NCBI RefSeq assembly: GCF_029227915.1
Contig: NC_079875.1
Span: 24,113,001 to 24,177,000 of the forward strand
Direction: 5' to 3'
DNA length: 64,000 bases
Source of the DNA: Hydractinia symbiolongicarpus
Taxonomy: Eukaryota; Cnidaria; Hydrozoa; Anthoathecata; Hydractiniidae
Shown: piece after piece, positions 25,490-39,659 of the stretch
How the letters are laid out: the number at the start of each line of letters is the position of its first letter
Numbering within the stretch: the first letter of the stretch is position 1
The notes under the pieces: model-generated
Told to the model about the DNA's origin: nothing
What the model saw: only the letters and a program-made list of their open reading frames with translations
Database searches by the model: none
Position numbers and translations under genes: made by a program

Positions 25490-28400
25490 TATTTTTCACG
25501 TAAGTCTCAATATTATCCACATTAAAACTTTTCTCACATAAAAACGTAAAACAAACAAGAGAATAGCTAGGAAAGCGTTTACCCTCTGAAAATCAGAGGG
25601 AGGCAAGAGAAAAAATAATGTGCTAATCCAGTCAGAAAGAGTTCCTGGTATTGCAAGACAAACATGGCAGAGAAGTATAAAGAATTTAGTGCATTTAGAA
25701 AAATTTTTGCCATTTTTACCTTCTTCATGTAAATCCTTTGGCACTAAAACTATCTTGTTCAGGAATAAACCAAACAAAGTCTTACAAAAGTCCTCCACTT
25801 TCGTTTTGCCATGTTTACGTTTGTTGCATTCTGGTCCATATTCGCGATTTTTCCAATTCAAAACCTTGCCCTGCGTCCCGGGTCCCTGGATCGCAATTTT
25901 CCGCCGTTTGGCCGTTCTCGGTAGCGATTATTTTAGGGTAAAGTTCAGTTAGTTCAGATGGCCCAGCTGCAAATCAAATCAGATAAATCAAATATATCTG
26001 ATGTCGTCAACACAGAATCTGCAATACGATCCTGCTGTTTTGCTTCCAAATAAGTCACATTTTTTAGGCAGATTAGCAGTTAGAAAAAACTCAGCAAGGA
26101 CTCAGTGGCGCGGTGACGCATTTTTTTTTCATTATTGATTCACATTTGCTACGGGTTTTTTTTACTTGTGGCAGAATTGAATTTGTGGAAACTTCCCTGT
26201 GTTGCGGCAGTCGGATTTTTTTTTGCAGAAACGCAAGGTGTCTTGACACCTAGTGCTCTCGACATCAAGCGCTTACCAACATACACATAAAGACATAAAT
26301 AACATACACATAAAGAATTTCCTTCCTAAGAATCATCAAGTCATTTGCCAAAGTTTTTAAAATTATCCGAAACATATATTTCTTTAACATATGGAAATTC
26401 CCTCGCCTCCAATTTATTTTGTGGGAGCCAAAGTTTGACATTATATTACACGTGCAGATATTTGATGCGTGAAATATGCGTTTATCACATCATGCCTAAT
26501 TATTTTTATAATTAATACAACTTGCTGAGTTTGTGCATGTTAACATCTTTTGAGAAAAGAAGATCTTTAGATGTGTTGATAAAGTTTGGCACGACATTTT
26601 TTCAATTTTAATATCGTGATATGTGGTCGAAGCTGTAGTGTGTATGGTAAATCAACTATTATTATTATTATTATTTTTTGTTATGTTTTTTGTTACGTTT
26701 AATAATAATAATAATTTTTTGATTATTAAGACAGGAGATAAACATACATTCCACAAACTTCATTATTAGGCTTTCCAACAAGCTCTTGTTTCGTCTGTAA
26801 AATACATAATAGGAACATTTGCAAACAACTTCGCTGCATTTAAAAATCATTCTATTTACGTCCATTTTGTTTTTTCTCAACAAGCCAGTAAGCTTCTTCA
26901 TTGAAGAAGGAACGAATCGTGGAGAACAAAATCCGATAGGGTAAAGTACGACGTCGAAGTTCTTATCGATTACTTAATTCTGTATGTTTCCGTATACTTC
27001 TGCTTTTATATTCATGTGACTTCACTAAATTGGTCTCGAAACAAAATCAGCTCGATAATGTGATAGAAGTTGTCCTTTACAAAGACAATGTCTGGTCTGA
27101 CAAATTTTAACAGGGTTGATGGGGTTAGAAACCCTGAAATGTCTGCATACACAGTGGAATTTCCCACTTAACTAATAAGTGCAAGCGATGGTATATTTTT
27201 GAGAATCATAACGCCACATATATCTTCCCTCCACAATACTCTTCTTACAGTTCCCCATTATAAAATGCAAAGTCTCCGACTTTTCGTAACACACCGGGCA
27301 TATTTTTGAGCTTTTCATATTCCATATCGTTCAGTTAGCTTTCGTTGGCAGAGAAAGTATGACATAACACGACAAAAGTTAAAGATATTCGAAGGAAATG
27401 TTTTACCATTTTTTGACCAGGACAAAATGTGATTTTAAGTAAAGTTCTCTGTAATGAGTTTAATAATGACATTTTTTCTGAGACCAAGAAGAGCCGATTA
27501 TTTTTTTTGTACCAAATCTTTACAGGCTTGTTTTTTATTACAATTTTTCATTTGATTTGCTTTGTCTACAATTTCATCACTCAAAATGCTCTTTGGTTTA
27601 GTCTGATTTCGAACAGTTTTAATTGTCGAAGAGGAAGAACAAGGAGCTGATATAAGCAGTGAAGGAGATAGCAGGAACGGGGCAAATGCGTCTATAACAT
27701 TTTTCGAAATTTTTTTATGGATCGCTTGCGACCTGCCACATTGTACTTTGAACCAGTTTGAAACAAATTTGTCAAAGTCTTTCATCCAAGCCGGATTAAA
27801 TTTGACAACATGCAATGCCATACAGACAGAGGCAAATACTTGAAACTATTAGTACCTCGCAGTTACTATTAGAAGTACTGTCAATGTTCTTTCACGCAGC
27901 ATTTAATATTTGTTTGCAGAACCTCTGCATTACAAGCTTTCTCTGCATCGCTTTACCAAGTGCTGACTTCATTTTAGGTGCAGAAAATAATTTTCCAGAT
28001 GTGCAGTTTCGCTTCATTGAAAAATGGTACCAAATTTTACTCGTTTAGTCATGAAGGAAAATAAAATTATTGCTGGTTGATTCTCCTGAGACTAGTTAGT
28101 TTTTATGGTACACTTATTTACTATGAAAACGAACTAGTCTTGTGAAATTTTGTGAAAACCTCAAACACTTTGACGGTACTTAATAATGTACGTTTTGTGT
28201 TTTAGGCATTATTCTCTGGTTATGGATAAGTGGAGTTGCGACAGTCTACGATGTGAGATACAAAAAGAATTTGCAAGGTGGATATTAGAAGTGGTGTGAG
28301 GCCATCCTGCATCGTTTGGAAGTTTTCGAAACCAAGCCACTTCAAGTCAAGGACAATAGCATGAGAAGTAAGTACCTTACAAGAACAGCGGTGTAAAGTA

Positions 28401-30565
28401 ATATGCATGACAATAAGTAGTGGATGCGAATGCACTGCATGGAAATTTTTGTGTACATTGACAACCAGTTAAAAAGCATCTTGCTTTTCATATGCGTAAA
28501 CAATGTTGCCAAGAAAATCAAGTAGGCGCTGTGTCCGAGGATGTTGATTGCGGTTTTTCGGTCTTCTTGGATGAAGATTGGAAGCATGTAGCAGTGGTAT
28601 AAGCATACTAGTTCAGGATAAAAAAGCAGGTTCGCAAGAAGCAGTGGACTATGCCATTATTGCAGCCGACGATGGAGATGGCATTTTGTAACATGCGTTG
28701 ACATTCGATCATGAACTGTTTGGCATAGTTGACATTCGATAATGAACTGTCGGACATAAAAAACAAGTTAGACAGTGCTGAGTATATGCGGAAAATTGTA
28801 GAGGATAGTCGCTGGGGCATGAGAGGAAGTCTGCCCGTTAATAAACAACGAGGAGGCATTCAAACGTCGGAAAAGAATCAACTGGCGGGGAAGCGACACG
28901 TTTTACAACACGTGGTTAATTGCTACAAAATCCTACCGCTCTACCTTAATTGGGAGTAATTATTGAGCCGCAAGACGATGACGAAGAAGAAAAACGGAGA
29001 GAAGGAAGTCAATAGGGAAGAAGAAGGAAAAGAAGAACACAACATTGTTACGTTAAACAGGAAGACATGCCGTTTTGTTCGCCAAATACCTGCGTTGCTT
29101 ATCAACCTCGTATTAGATGATAAATAGATGATAAATGTGCTCCTGACCTTTCTCCAGTCCAAATGAAATTGTTTTCTGCAGAGAATCTAACGACTTCGCT
29201 TATTTGTGATGTCGTATGTATTAGTTCATCATATCGCACCACACACTGTTTTTCCAATGTGACATGCTAACATCGGCCTCTCGCTATTTTAAGTTACTTA
29301 AAAATAGGTTACATTCGTTGCAAGAAGCGCTCCAACAATTTCAATTTTTTTTTAAAGATGACATTTTGCCACAAGTTAGGAATGGGGCCAAGGGTGCGTT
29401 TAATGAAATGTCAGATTTGCACCATTATTTCCATTCATCAAATTCCAGGTCCTAACTATACCGATATCGGTATTGAAGGGAGAACCGAGTTGTTGTGTGT
29501 CGCCTTCACACACAAAGTTACTTAATGTATCAAAGTAATGACCGAATCGTAAAAGGAAAAGCGTGTATATACAATGGTTTTAGATGTTGATAAACGGAAA
29601 AGACTATTTCAATATCCTGGTTTTCAAAAACCATTTTTGTGCTTTACATCTTTTAAAAAAAACAATTTAAATTTATGTCTTTACTCTCATCGGCAATGTA
29701 CTAACGTTACGGCTACAATGAAAGGAGTAGTACAGATCAGCGAGAATGGAAGTCCATTTTCCATTGTCATATTTTTGTAGCCCAGCTCGTCACCCATGGC
29801 AAACTAACTTGCATCGTTCGTAATTATTTTTAGGCGTCTTCAAATTTGTAGCGTTACTTTTAATTTCGCTTACACGTTTTTTGATCTCGTAAATCATCCG
29901 CCTGGCTTTTGCAGCTATATTGCGTGACTCAATTGTGGCTCTTACTTTTATTGGATAGTAAGCAAGGCACGTAACACAAGCTACAAAGAGAACTTATACC
30001 AAACATACACAAAAACATTAGCTAGATAAATTGTTAGATAACAATGCATTTCATAATGTGCGTTTGTAGCCGAAATCTTTAGTTTGAAGGAGTGGCTAAC
30101 TGCGCACGACACTGCACGGCTGCGGAATTAAAGTTTATGATGGCTATGTTAATTTTAATGACCAGACCAACTAAGCAGGGTTATAAGAGATGTTTTTCAC
30201 AAAAACGGTAAATGTTCATCTAAAACTTTGCAGAACGACCTCCACAATGGACCCAATATATGAAACAGTCTGTTTAAAATATTATTTTTGTTTACTTACA
30301 TCTTTGAGAGTGTTGAATTTTTTATAATTCAGTATTTTTACACATTTGCCAAAAAACAATGGAATATTTTTATCATTATTGTGATGGTCACGGGTCAATA
30401 CGCACAATTTACTTTGTGAGTAAAGATAAAGAAGTAAAGATTCGTGAATAAAAATGAAGCGACGATATTGTGCGTTCGAATTGTTGTTAAATATTTCTGG
30501 TCTGTATATTTATTCAAATTTGGCGCCATCTCATCATAACAAACTTCATCGTTTGAAGCTCGTAG
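25490..30565. other. Anonymous intergenic region
   Basis: No gene could be supported. Small open frames on both strands (for example minus 27498-27821 and minus 25496-25861) show no domain I recognise and no consistent splice chain. An (ATT)n tract and its inverted counterpart lie at about 26656-26716. Confidence 0.4.
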
Positions 30566-31282
30566 TATTGTTCTGCCCGGATAATGAACTTTGGCCTGAT
30601 TAAGTACGGCAGCTTGCCCCGGTTAAGAACAGGGCAGAAAATACATAATCAGGGCAACATAATCGGGACAGGCCAACTTATTACTCAAAAAATATTATTT
30701 GGCACTTATAAAAGGAACATAATCAGGGCAGTTTATATACGACAGTGTAATATTATTTCTCACTTATTATAGAACGAACATCGGGGCAGGCCGACTTATG
30801 TATGACAGTCAAATATTATTCGACAATTATAGGACTTAAATAAAACAAATATAATTGGGGCTGACTGCTTTTATATCATTCGTGGCAAATACTAAATTTT
30901 GGGATTCGCAAGTTTAATAACTTTTCACCAAAATTAATTCCCGCAAAAAGAATAATTTAGGTTCCGTGAAATTTAGTTGCTTCAAAGTATATTATGTTGA
31001 AATGTATTTACTACAAGGGTAGTTTATACTAAGAATTACGTCGACACTTTTTTGTTTTGCCATGTCTAGTTTTTAGGGGTGTTCTATCTTCCAGAGAATG
31101 TTTAATTTACAAAAGCTTGAAGAAAATGCCAATCACAGCCTGTCTCCCAGCTATTTATATCAGCGTTCATAATCCGGTCACCACGACATAACAGTGCAAA
31201 AAAAACATAATCGGGCCGTGCGTACATAATCCGGCTGTCCCGGTTGTAAACAGGTCGTTTTCGCAATCTGGGCAGAACAGTA
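30566..31282. mobile_element. TA-flanked MITE with TGTTCTGCCC ends
   Basis: The left end reads TATTGTTCTGCCCGGAT from 30566. The right end, reverse-complemented, reads TACTGTTCTGCCCAGAT from 31282. TA at both borders suggests a Tc1/mariner-like target duplication, leaving an element of about 713 bp. Several subterminal copies of CATAATCRGGGC-like motifs lie near both ends (30640-30730 and 31165-31250). No coding capacity. Confidence 0.65.
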
Positions 31283-33376
31283 TTTTGTTAAAAAGGGGAC
31301 TCAAAACATGAAAAAAATATTGTTGTTGGTCATGACAGATATTTCTTAAGTTCAGAAAAGTTTAAACGAAGGTTAAATAAAATGCTGTTATTATTATAGT
31401 ACGTAAAATATTCTTGGTTAAGTGAAAGATCTTATTTTTGATGTTCACTGGTAAGTACATCCAAAACCTACTTATTTTTATTCTGTACAGCCATGAAGAT
31501 TTTAGGATTTAAAAATTGTCCTGTCAATGTCACTTTGTCCTTTTTGACAGGTGGTCGTATCAAATTTTTTATTGTAGTGCTAAAAATAACTGCTTTCTAA
31601 ACAAACCAGTTGTATGAATATGGGATTATGTATGTGATAGTGACCAAAAGTCATCATACAATATTGACATGCATACTGTGTAATTTGCAGACCGGAATAT
31701 TGGTAATTTACAGACCAGAATGTTTGTAATTTCTTATTTCTCTATTTCTAGTGTCATATGATAACATCATAGGTCATTTTGTCCCATGTCAATCCAAATT
31801 GTCTTTATTGAGTAGCTACTGACGTAAGTGCTAAGAGATATACCAAGTTTTTTTTCCATGACAGCTACTAAGGTTTAAGGCATGACAGACACTAAGGTTC
31901 TCAAGTATAGATTTTTGAAAAAAAATTCTTGAAGATTTGAATTCTGATCGATTTCCATTTTCTCCTTAGAGAAATCCTTTGTCTTTATACCACCTGTTAA
32001 TGTTTCTAATAACATCTTACATTCTTATATTACTTTTTTAATGACTAGTACTGTAAATAGTTTTAAAAAAGATAAAAAAAATGAGAATTTCCAAGAAAGA
32101 CATATTTTCTTTAACCATTGTCTCATCATGACGTCCTCACTTGATGTCATGTCAACCTAAATATTTTGTCACTAATTAAGTGAACATATTGATACTTCTG
32201 TGTGCCCAGTTTTGTCACTTAAAACCAAACTGAACAAAAGTTACAGCCCGCGGGCACTTTATCCCCCCCCATACTTACAAAGCCCATACCAAATAGGGTT
32301 AACATGTGGAAATATAAAAATGAAATATTCCTAAATCCAAAGTATTACTTCCAAACCAAAATGATTTTCACTATCAAAGCCAGGGCTACGATCTTTTTCT
32401 GTTTCTTCGTTGGCATGTTGAGACTGCAACTTGGACTGGTTATTTATTAAAACTAGGCTTTCTGACTGGTTTACTACGCGCGAGCGTTCAAAACAAAGCC
32501 TGTAAAAATATATCGCATTCGATCTTTGTAGCTTGAAGATTTTGTGCGTGGTTAGGACGACCCGTTTTTAGCCAACGGGCAGAAAACGGGTATGATTATT
32601 ATAGATAACACCCAAGAAAACAGTCTAATAGAACATGTGAAGTGAATTCAGAAAAAACTGAATAGGTGTGGCCTAAAAAAACAGTCGTGTAATTTTAAAC
32701 GGAACTTTCTCAGATTTAATGTTTCTAACCAAACGATACCTTGCACGGACGATACCTTATACGAAAAACTCTGTTCGGGGTAAAGAAAAACAAGACTTAT
32801 GTCAAACCGTTATATGAGGTTACACGCCAAAGAAGGGAGTACAAGGGAGGGAGTACTGCAAATAAAATTTCCAAGCAGGGCTTTTGTTTATTTCATCAGT
32901 TTTATATTTTACTGAATATATAGATATTATTATTTTATTCACAGATATAAATAGATACTACATCACAAAGTAAGAACAAAATAATATTGTTGACGACAAA
33001 CGAACAATATCTAGTCACGTTCATTAATCCTAAGTATGCGCATCTGTTTTTAACAAAGACCCTGTTTTTGGACTAAAAATAGTTAGCTTTCTAAAATTTG
33101 AGTTGCCATTGGTGGCGAGTAAAGAACCTGAATGTTTCGTGTCTGGTACAGTTTGGTATCCCACTTCATCCTCATAACATACTTTTAAAAACGCGGTCTA
33201 ATTGGCTGTGCTTGCCCGATCTTCGCCCGTATATACACGTGTTCGTTCGTGTTAGGGTTAATAAACACTCATTTTACATAAAAATGGAAAGAAGTATATA
33301 TTCCATGTTTTTTTTAGCTTATTTTGATCGAACAATCACAAATAAAATTGACATATGAAATCACTCTTATCCTTCT
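31283..33376. other. Intergenic, downstream of the T-box gene
   Basis: No gene recognised. At 32199-32302 a GC-rich stretch ends ACCAAATAGGGTTAA, like the right end of the MITE at 3525-4293, but no matching left end was found. Confidence 0.45.
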
Positions 33377-36300
33377 TTAATGCTCTTTCTGACTTCTGTC
33401 ATTGTCCTGTGCAAACTCACAAGATGGACTTGGCGTGGAAGTGCCCGTGTTTGTAGGACTTAGTCTGTTATTATTCCTCGTTCTGCTGCTGTCTTCGTAT
33501 CGCGACGCAGCATAGATGCTTGTTAAAGAACATGCACAGTTTGGTATGCTGCAATACGGAGCTCGATCTAAATGTGAGTGACGAGAATGTGTGTTTAGTG
33601 GCGCCGCACAATGGTGTGGTAAAGGTGGCGGTGATGCATTTTGGTGTGAAAAGTACGGCGTCCGATCTAAACATCAATATTATAACTGTACTGACGCACT
33701 TAAAGTTCCGTTTTATGAGTCTTTAAAGAATTTAAAACAGACTCTTTATTACATATATTCTACCAGCACACGAGATGTTGCTGCACACAGACAAAGCTAC
33801 CCCAATGCTAGACTTACGCATTTGACTGGACATGTAGTAGCCGCGGGGTGACGAAATATAATATGGAGATGTTCTCGATGACCTGAGGTGAAATCCAGGT
33901 TCTAGTGGTGAGTAATGCATATTATGGTTATATTCAGAAGAGCTGGGTAATCGAGAGTACGGAGGATATGCACTGCAACAGCGACAAGGTAGCGGATAAG
34001 TTGTGTCGTTTCTTTTAGAAAGATAAGGATGTTCCGTTCTTTCTTTTGCATCCAAAAATGCTTTCGCAAATGGGTTGTATTTAATTTTTAAGGAAGTTAT
34101 CTACAAAAACAAACCATAATAATATTATTATCGAAAAACAACAACAACAACAACAACAACAGCAGAAGTAAAAGCAACAGGTGTAAGGATTCAAGAATGA
34201 TAATCTATATCATTCTATACTTTTATTACTTCTGGACGCAAAATATGTCTGGTTTTTTTTGAAAACAAAAATTTTTTCGGCACGTGTGTTTTTTATTGGA
34301 TATAAAAACACGACGTCTGACATGGATGACTGGCCGCTCAAAATGCGACGTTAAACGTTTTAACGAAGTATTAAATATAACATTTAAAGAAAAATATAAC
34401 AAGCTATGAAAGATTAACAACAAAAAGGATAGAGGAAATCTTTTTTTGTATTTCGGCAGAAAAAACGTTAGAAAGAATTCATGCCTCGATATTAATAATG
34501 TTTTACAATTAAAAAAAAATTGTAAATAAAAATGATAACAGAAGAAAATTATTATTATACAAGCCATAATTAGCTGATGTTATTAAAACGTTTTATCTTG
34601 CAATTTTGTTCATTTCGTTTCTTATATTTCGTGTGAAAATTAGGACCGTCGTGGGATTTAGTTTCAATTCACTGATTGTCGTGCGGAAAATAAATATACG
34701 AGAATAACATGCGAAAGGAAAAACAGATCATGGCTATTTAAAAAAAAAACGCACGAAATAAAACAGAATTTACGAACAGCTTCTATTTTCTTCTATAGAT
34801 TTTGAAATAATACCAAGAAATGGCTTACTCCTAGTCTTAACCCACCGCTACTTGCAGCTACCATTTTAGTCCAACCGTTTCATTACTTAGAATTTTTTAC
34901 AACTTTTTTTTTATCACTACGGGCATAGCAAAACTTATTGTTAGTGTAATTTTACTTCAGTCAAATGAACCAAGGTGAAATTTTAAACATGTGCGAGATT
35001 TCTATGTAAAAACTGGCGACTTTTAGTTCGTGTGCACATGCTTAAAATTTACGAACACAAACGATGCGGCCCTTTACGGACCACGCCAGAAATTAAATTC
35101 AATTTGAAGTGAAACATGATGTAAACAGTCACACGTTTCGATGCAGTTTCTTCTCGCCTTAATTTCAATTTGGTGTCATGTAAACGCCCTATTGTAACAT
35201 ACACAATGGAGAGCCATAGACTCGCCCGTTTTACATGTTCCTGTCATCAGATTGACATCCGCTGTAAGTAAAGCGTTCATCGCCATTTCGTGCAGCCTTA
35301 ACATAAAGTAGTCTTCCGGTTACCATTTTAAACAAAGTATTACAGGTATTATTATATCAACATTTGAAAACTAGATTAGTTACGCTCCACTTGGTGTACT
35401 TTAAGATCCCACTGTAGAACCCTGAGAAATTGAAGACACCAGGAATCTTTGTAGACATAACCATAGCATATATTCAATTAATTGTTTAAAGCATTCCCTA
35501 TTTTACTGGCGTGACAAAAAATATCTCTTACCTCCTCGTTTTGGTAGGCAGTTACTGCAATGAAAACAGTTTCTCTAAACGAATGAGTGGAGACTGTTTT
35601 CTCCGATTCTTTCCCTCCCACACGTAGCACGTGAATCCTGGGCTCGTATTTGTGCAGCGAATTCAACATCACCTGGGAAAATATGCAATGTTTTGATGGT
35701 TGTTCTATTTTGGAAAGAAATCTTTTGAAGAAGATTTGCAGGGGAGAAATTCAAAAGAAGATTTGAATTTTTGGGATATCGAATTAAATTTAGTTTAAGA
35801 ATAAGCAAGAAAGCTGTCGACGCAGGCGCTGGCAAAATACAAAACATCTTTGTTTCTAGTGGCTATACAAGGTGAGATTGCTATTCAAAAATTTTAGGGT
35901 TACGAAAATGAAATAAAAAAACAAACAAATCAATTAATACCACTTGGTTACTTGTGCTTTCCTTGTTCGTCAATTTTATTTTTGAAAACACAATTGAATT
36001 CTTCATCCAGTGTGTCCCAAAATTTGGCGAATCAGGATGAACATAGAGTCGACTGTTAGTGATTGGTTCGGGTTTCCCTCCCCTTGACCATTCACCATTT
36101 ACAAATTTCCAGCGATGGCTATCCACTGGCAGAAAATCGATCATAATTGAATACATTGAATTCGGGTCCAATCCTTCCACTGATATTTTTAAGACAGGAA
36201 ACATTCTCCTGAAAGAAAAGCATAAATAAACTATTCTGGTAAAAAAGGATTATGCTATGCCTGCCTCAGGATGTAAACCAAGGATTCCTCGAAATTTAGC

Positions 36301-36665
36301 TACTAGAAAAAATGCTTTAACTAACAAAATGGTGTTCTAAGTTTTGGTCAGTTCTTCTTTTTTTTTGCTCACCTCCCGTTTTTCGTGACGATCATTTCAT
36401 TCGTCAATCGATGAAAGCTCCGCCACAATTCGGCATCGTCTAAATGTACCCGTATCTTCTTAGCTTCTTCGTCATCTGCAACTTTCACATTCGCCAAACC
36501 ACCATGCATCAACGCCATTGGGTGCTTTGTCAGCATCTCTGTTGCACACATCTCTTCTTCAGCAGTTATCAATTTCTTGCGTTTGTTATTGTTCATTAGG
36601 ATCGAATCCATGGAGAAATCGGACCTCTCTAGTGAGTTTTGATGGACTAAAGTTGATGTTTCCAT
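33377..36665 (-). CDS. Brachyury-like T-box transcription factor
   Basis: Sequence-specific nuclear transcription factor; Brachyury orthologues act at the blastopore/hypostome in cnidarians (known). Five coding exons join in frame to 423 codons plus stop: 36373-36665, 35944-36208, 35532-35672, 33818-34100 and 33377-33666. Junctions are NG|R (AG|GTGAGC), NQ|V, NEE|I (GAG|GTAAGA) and M|H (C|GTAAGT). T-box blocks in order: [86 protein letters not shown]. The [11 protein letters not shown] end is Brachyury-type rather than Tbx2/Tbx4-type. The length is normal for Brachyury. The exon 2 end is ambiguous by one codon (CAA|GTGGTA or CAAGTG|GTATTA). The C-terminus is rich in Ser, Pro, Tyr, Cys and His. 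Hydrozoans carry more than one Brachyury copy, so no symbol is given. Confidence 0.93.
34136..34163. repeat. (CAA)n microsatellite in T-box intron
   Basis: About nine CAA units, 35 bp upstream (in gene direction) of the acceptor of the fourth coding exon. Confidence 0.9.
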
Positions 36666-39315
36666 TGGATATATTAGACTGCAGATACTGAACTAGCTAC
36701 AAAGATATTTAAAACTTTATCACACACTAGCATACGTTAAACCAGTCCGTTTCCTGACTAAAAGGGTAACATTGATAGTGACGCGGACGGTAATTTAACA
36801 TTAAAATGAAGAATTACAATAACCGAACGCCATCGAACGCGACAATTCTCCTTGAAATATAGAAATATTAATAAAGAAATATAAAAAGTAATATAAGTAA
36901 ATAAATAAGTAACAATAACAAATAAATATGGCTTAAACGTGAACCCTTCCATCATAGATCGAAGCTTTTCTCTTTGCTTTAAAGGCGCTATTTAAAACAT
37001 ATCACCAATTTTAAAGTTTTATACCCATGCGATTTTTTTAAGAACACGTTTATTATGCCATCTTGGCACCGCTCAACGGTACGCCACGTTTTCATGTTCG
37101 CACATTTTGTTTTGCTGTCCGTGCTTAAAAATATTCGCTTGATATCATTTTCTCCGCATTTAATTTAATACGGCCTACTAATTATGTTAAATATGCGATT
37201 ATAATCTTTTTTTACTTCAGTTTCGTTTGTAAGACTTGTGTATGAAAAAACGTGTAGCAGATTAAACTGGACGCTTTCTTTTCATTCTTAACAGTTTTTT
37301 ATTACTTTCTTTTATTTATTTATATACTTATTTGTTTGTTATTTTGTTTATAACTTCCCGTCTCTTGTTCTGCACATTTTCTCACATTAGGCCCAATTAA
37401 AAGATATAATTTCTTTTTCAGTTTCATCTTAATTTATTATTCTCTTACCAACTTATACGTTTTGTTTTTATTTTCACACATCGTGCACGCAGTTTATTGT
37501 AAATCGCATAGCGATTGGTTCGGTATTACAAACAAGCTCGATTTGAAAGAATTAAATTTGTTGCATTTCAACAAATTGATGGGAAAGTTGTTAGTTTTTA
37601 TGAACAAAACACTTTTCATTTTAGCACTCCCGCGGGCTAATAAAATTTTATCAACAACTGAAGGTTTGCATTAAACCATTCACAAACGCGTTTAAACAAC
37701 GCTCCCCAATATGTCAATACACTTAATTTTCCCTACATTGAAGATGGTAGCGTTTTCGGGATTTTAACTGGTTGTTAAAAACGTTTTCCGTTTCTTCAGA
37801 CGCTTGGAATTGGATACTCCTAAAGCTGACAAAATAAAGGCGCCGCAGCCAGAAAAAAATTTCAGTGCCCACACTAAGCAACAGGAGCTGCGGTGAAGAA
37901 TGTCTCAACGGAAAAAAACTTTAAGAATTTGAAAGCTACATCAAGGAAGATATATTTGAAGAATGATCAGAGTTAGTTGCTCTTAAAACAATCACAAACA
38001 ACAACAACAACAATAACCGACCCATCTTTACACAAGTAAAAACTTCAGCATTATTGCCATGTCGTAATTTGCATTCCAGAATATAGACAGGATACATGAC
38101 TGTGAAAAAAAAGTTAAAAGGGAATTTATGAAGAACGTTAAAAGCATTCGGTAAAACGAACAACGCTATTCAAAGAGATGCTAAAACATTTTCGTGTTAT
38201 TGCCACTTCACTTTCACGAAGATGGTGACATATTGAAGAAGAATTATCGCACTGTGCGATGAAACTTTCTTAATTTATTTTCTGTTAGCGCCAAAAATAA
38301 AAGACAAAAGAATGAAAAGAACATAAAACAGGATCACTCACTAATGTGAAAATTGAATTCTGTTTGAAAAGTGTATTTTGTTACGATGTTAGACTTTTAG
38401 TAAAAAGATTATGAAAATTCGAAGTAGGTGATAACTTCTTAATTTTAAAATCACATGTAAGATGGTTGAAAATGTAATAGAAGATCGAGTGTGTTATATT
38501 TTTGTTTATTAAGAAAAGAAGTTCAAATAACATTCCGATGCCACTGGATTTATGTTTTATGATTGATTTCAAAAGGACATAATACATCTGACAGTTTTTC
38601 TAAACAAGTCTATTTCCATCAATATTACAAGACTTGGAACTAAGTCAAACAGTCAAACTAATGTGAAAAAAATGAAAACCGAGATTTATTTGTCTTTTTT
38701 ATGCATCACACACATGGTCACTAAGATCTAAACCATAAGATGGCCTATTATCTTATCTTCCTATTATGTCACTCTTTTGTGCTTAATTGTAGGGGGGTCG
38801 AATAAGAAGGGGATGGGTACTCCGGGAAAAATTTCTTAAAGAGTGGGGGGTCCTTGCAGGGTTGATAATTTCCTGACAGGTGGCCCCATGGATTTTTCCA
38901 CGGGTAAATGACTAATCTCGTATACGTCTGTCACGCAACATGGTACAGCAATGCAGTATATAATATTATTAAAATATCAATGTTACATTGATGTTTAAAA
39001 ATTAGTCTAAAACTTTTAACGAACAAAGATTTTTTTATAAATATTTATTTGTCATTCTTCATTTTCATCACATTGTAGTTATTGAACCAGAATGCTATAT
39101 GATTTTATTTTCTATTTTACCGTGACGTCACTTTCTTTAAAATAAAATAAGTTTTAGAGAATGTAAGTTTTCATCAGTTTGGAGTATTTTTGTTCAAAAT
39201 TTCTAAAAGTTATTATTTTTGATTATTATAATTATTCAAAGTCGTTTTGACCAGTGTCAACTTTTATACATCAAAGACAAGAAATTTGATGATAAAATAA
39301 GGGGTTTTATGGGTA
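36666..39315. other. Upstream of the T-box gene, no gene recognised
   Basis: AT-rich region expected to contain the T-box promoter and perhaps enhancers. I could not identify specific binding sites. A relic of the mini-Helitron family (GGATTTTTCCACGGG followed by CGTATACGTCTGTCACGC) lies at about 38885-38945. Confidence 0.4.
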
Positions 39316-39430
39316 CAGTAAACTCCGGTTACTCGAACCTCCAAGGGACGGAGGAAAAGAGTTCGACTTAACGAATGTTAGAGTTAAGCGAAGCTCCCGT
39401 TAAGTCGAATTTAGTCTAAAATGATATTAT
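39316..39430 (+). mobile_element. Possible pogo-like MITE end
   Basis: TA followed by CAGTAAACTCCGGTTACTCG resembles the ends of Tigger/pogo MITEs. The next 80 bases have nested inverted motifs (GTTCGACTTAACG and CGTTAAGTCGAAT). The opposite end was not found. Confidence 0.4.
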
Positions 39431-39549
39431 AGTTCGAGTTAAAGCAATTTTTTTAAGAGGGGATACAATGCGAGAAAAAGTGCGATCTTGGCGATAAAAA
39501 AGGCAAGCAAGTCCCCGGTAATTTGAATTTTCCTTGACAGATAAAATTA

Positions 39550-39659
39550 TCTATAATATAATGCCCGTATACGTCCGTCCTTTCGTCTGTCTGTGACGCA
39601 AAATGTTAGCTTAGCTGCGACGGGCGAACCCGTGGATTTTTCCACGGGCTAACGACTAG
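39550..39659 (+). mobile_element. Mini-Helitron-like element, copy 1 (complete, 110 bp)
   Basis: Starts TCTATAATATAATGCCCGTA and ends with the hairpin CCCGTGGATTTTTCCACGGG, seven bases and CTAG. The flanking bases are A (39549) and T (39660). A TC start, a 3' hairpin just before CTRR and an A/T insertion point are the Helitron hallmarks. No coding capacity. Confidence 0.8.

Noticed and set aside
32530-32606. Another mini-Helitron copy
   Set aside because: ACGGGTATGATTATTATAGA resembles the 5' end, but no hairpin or CTAG end of the family could be found.
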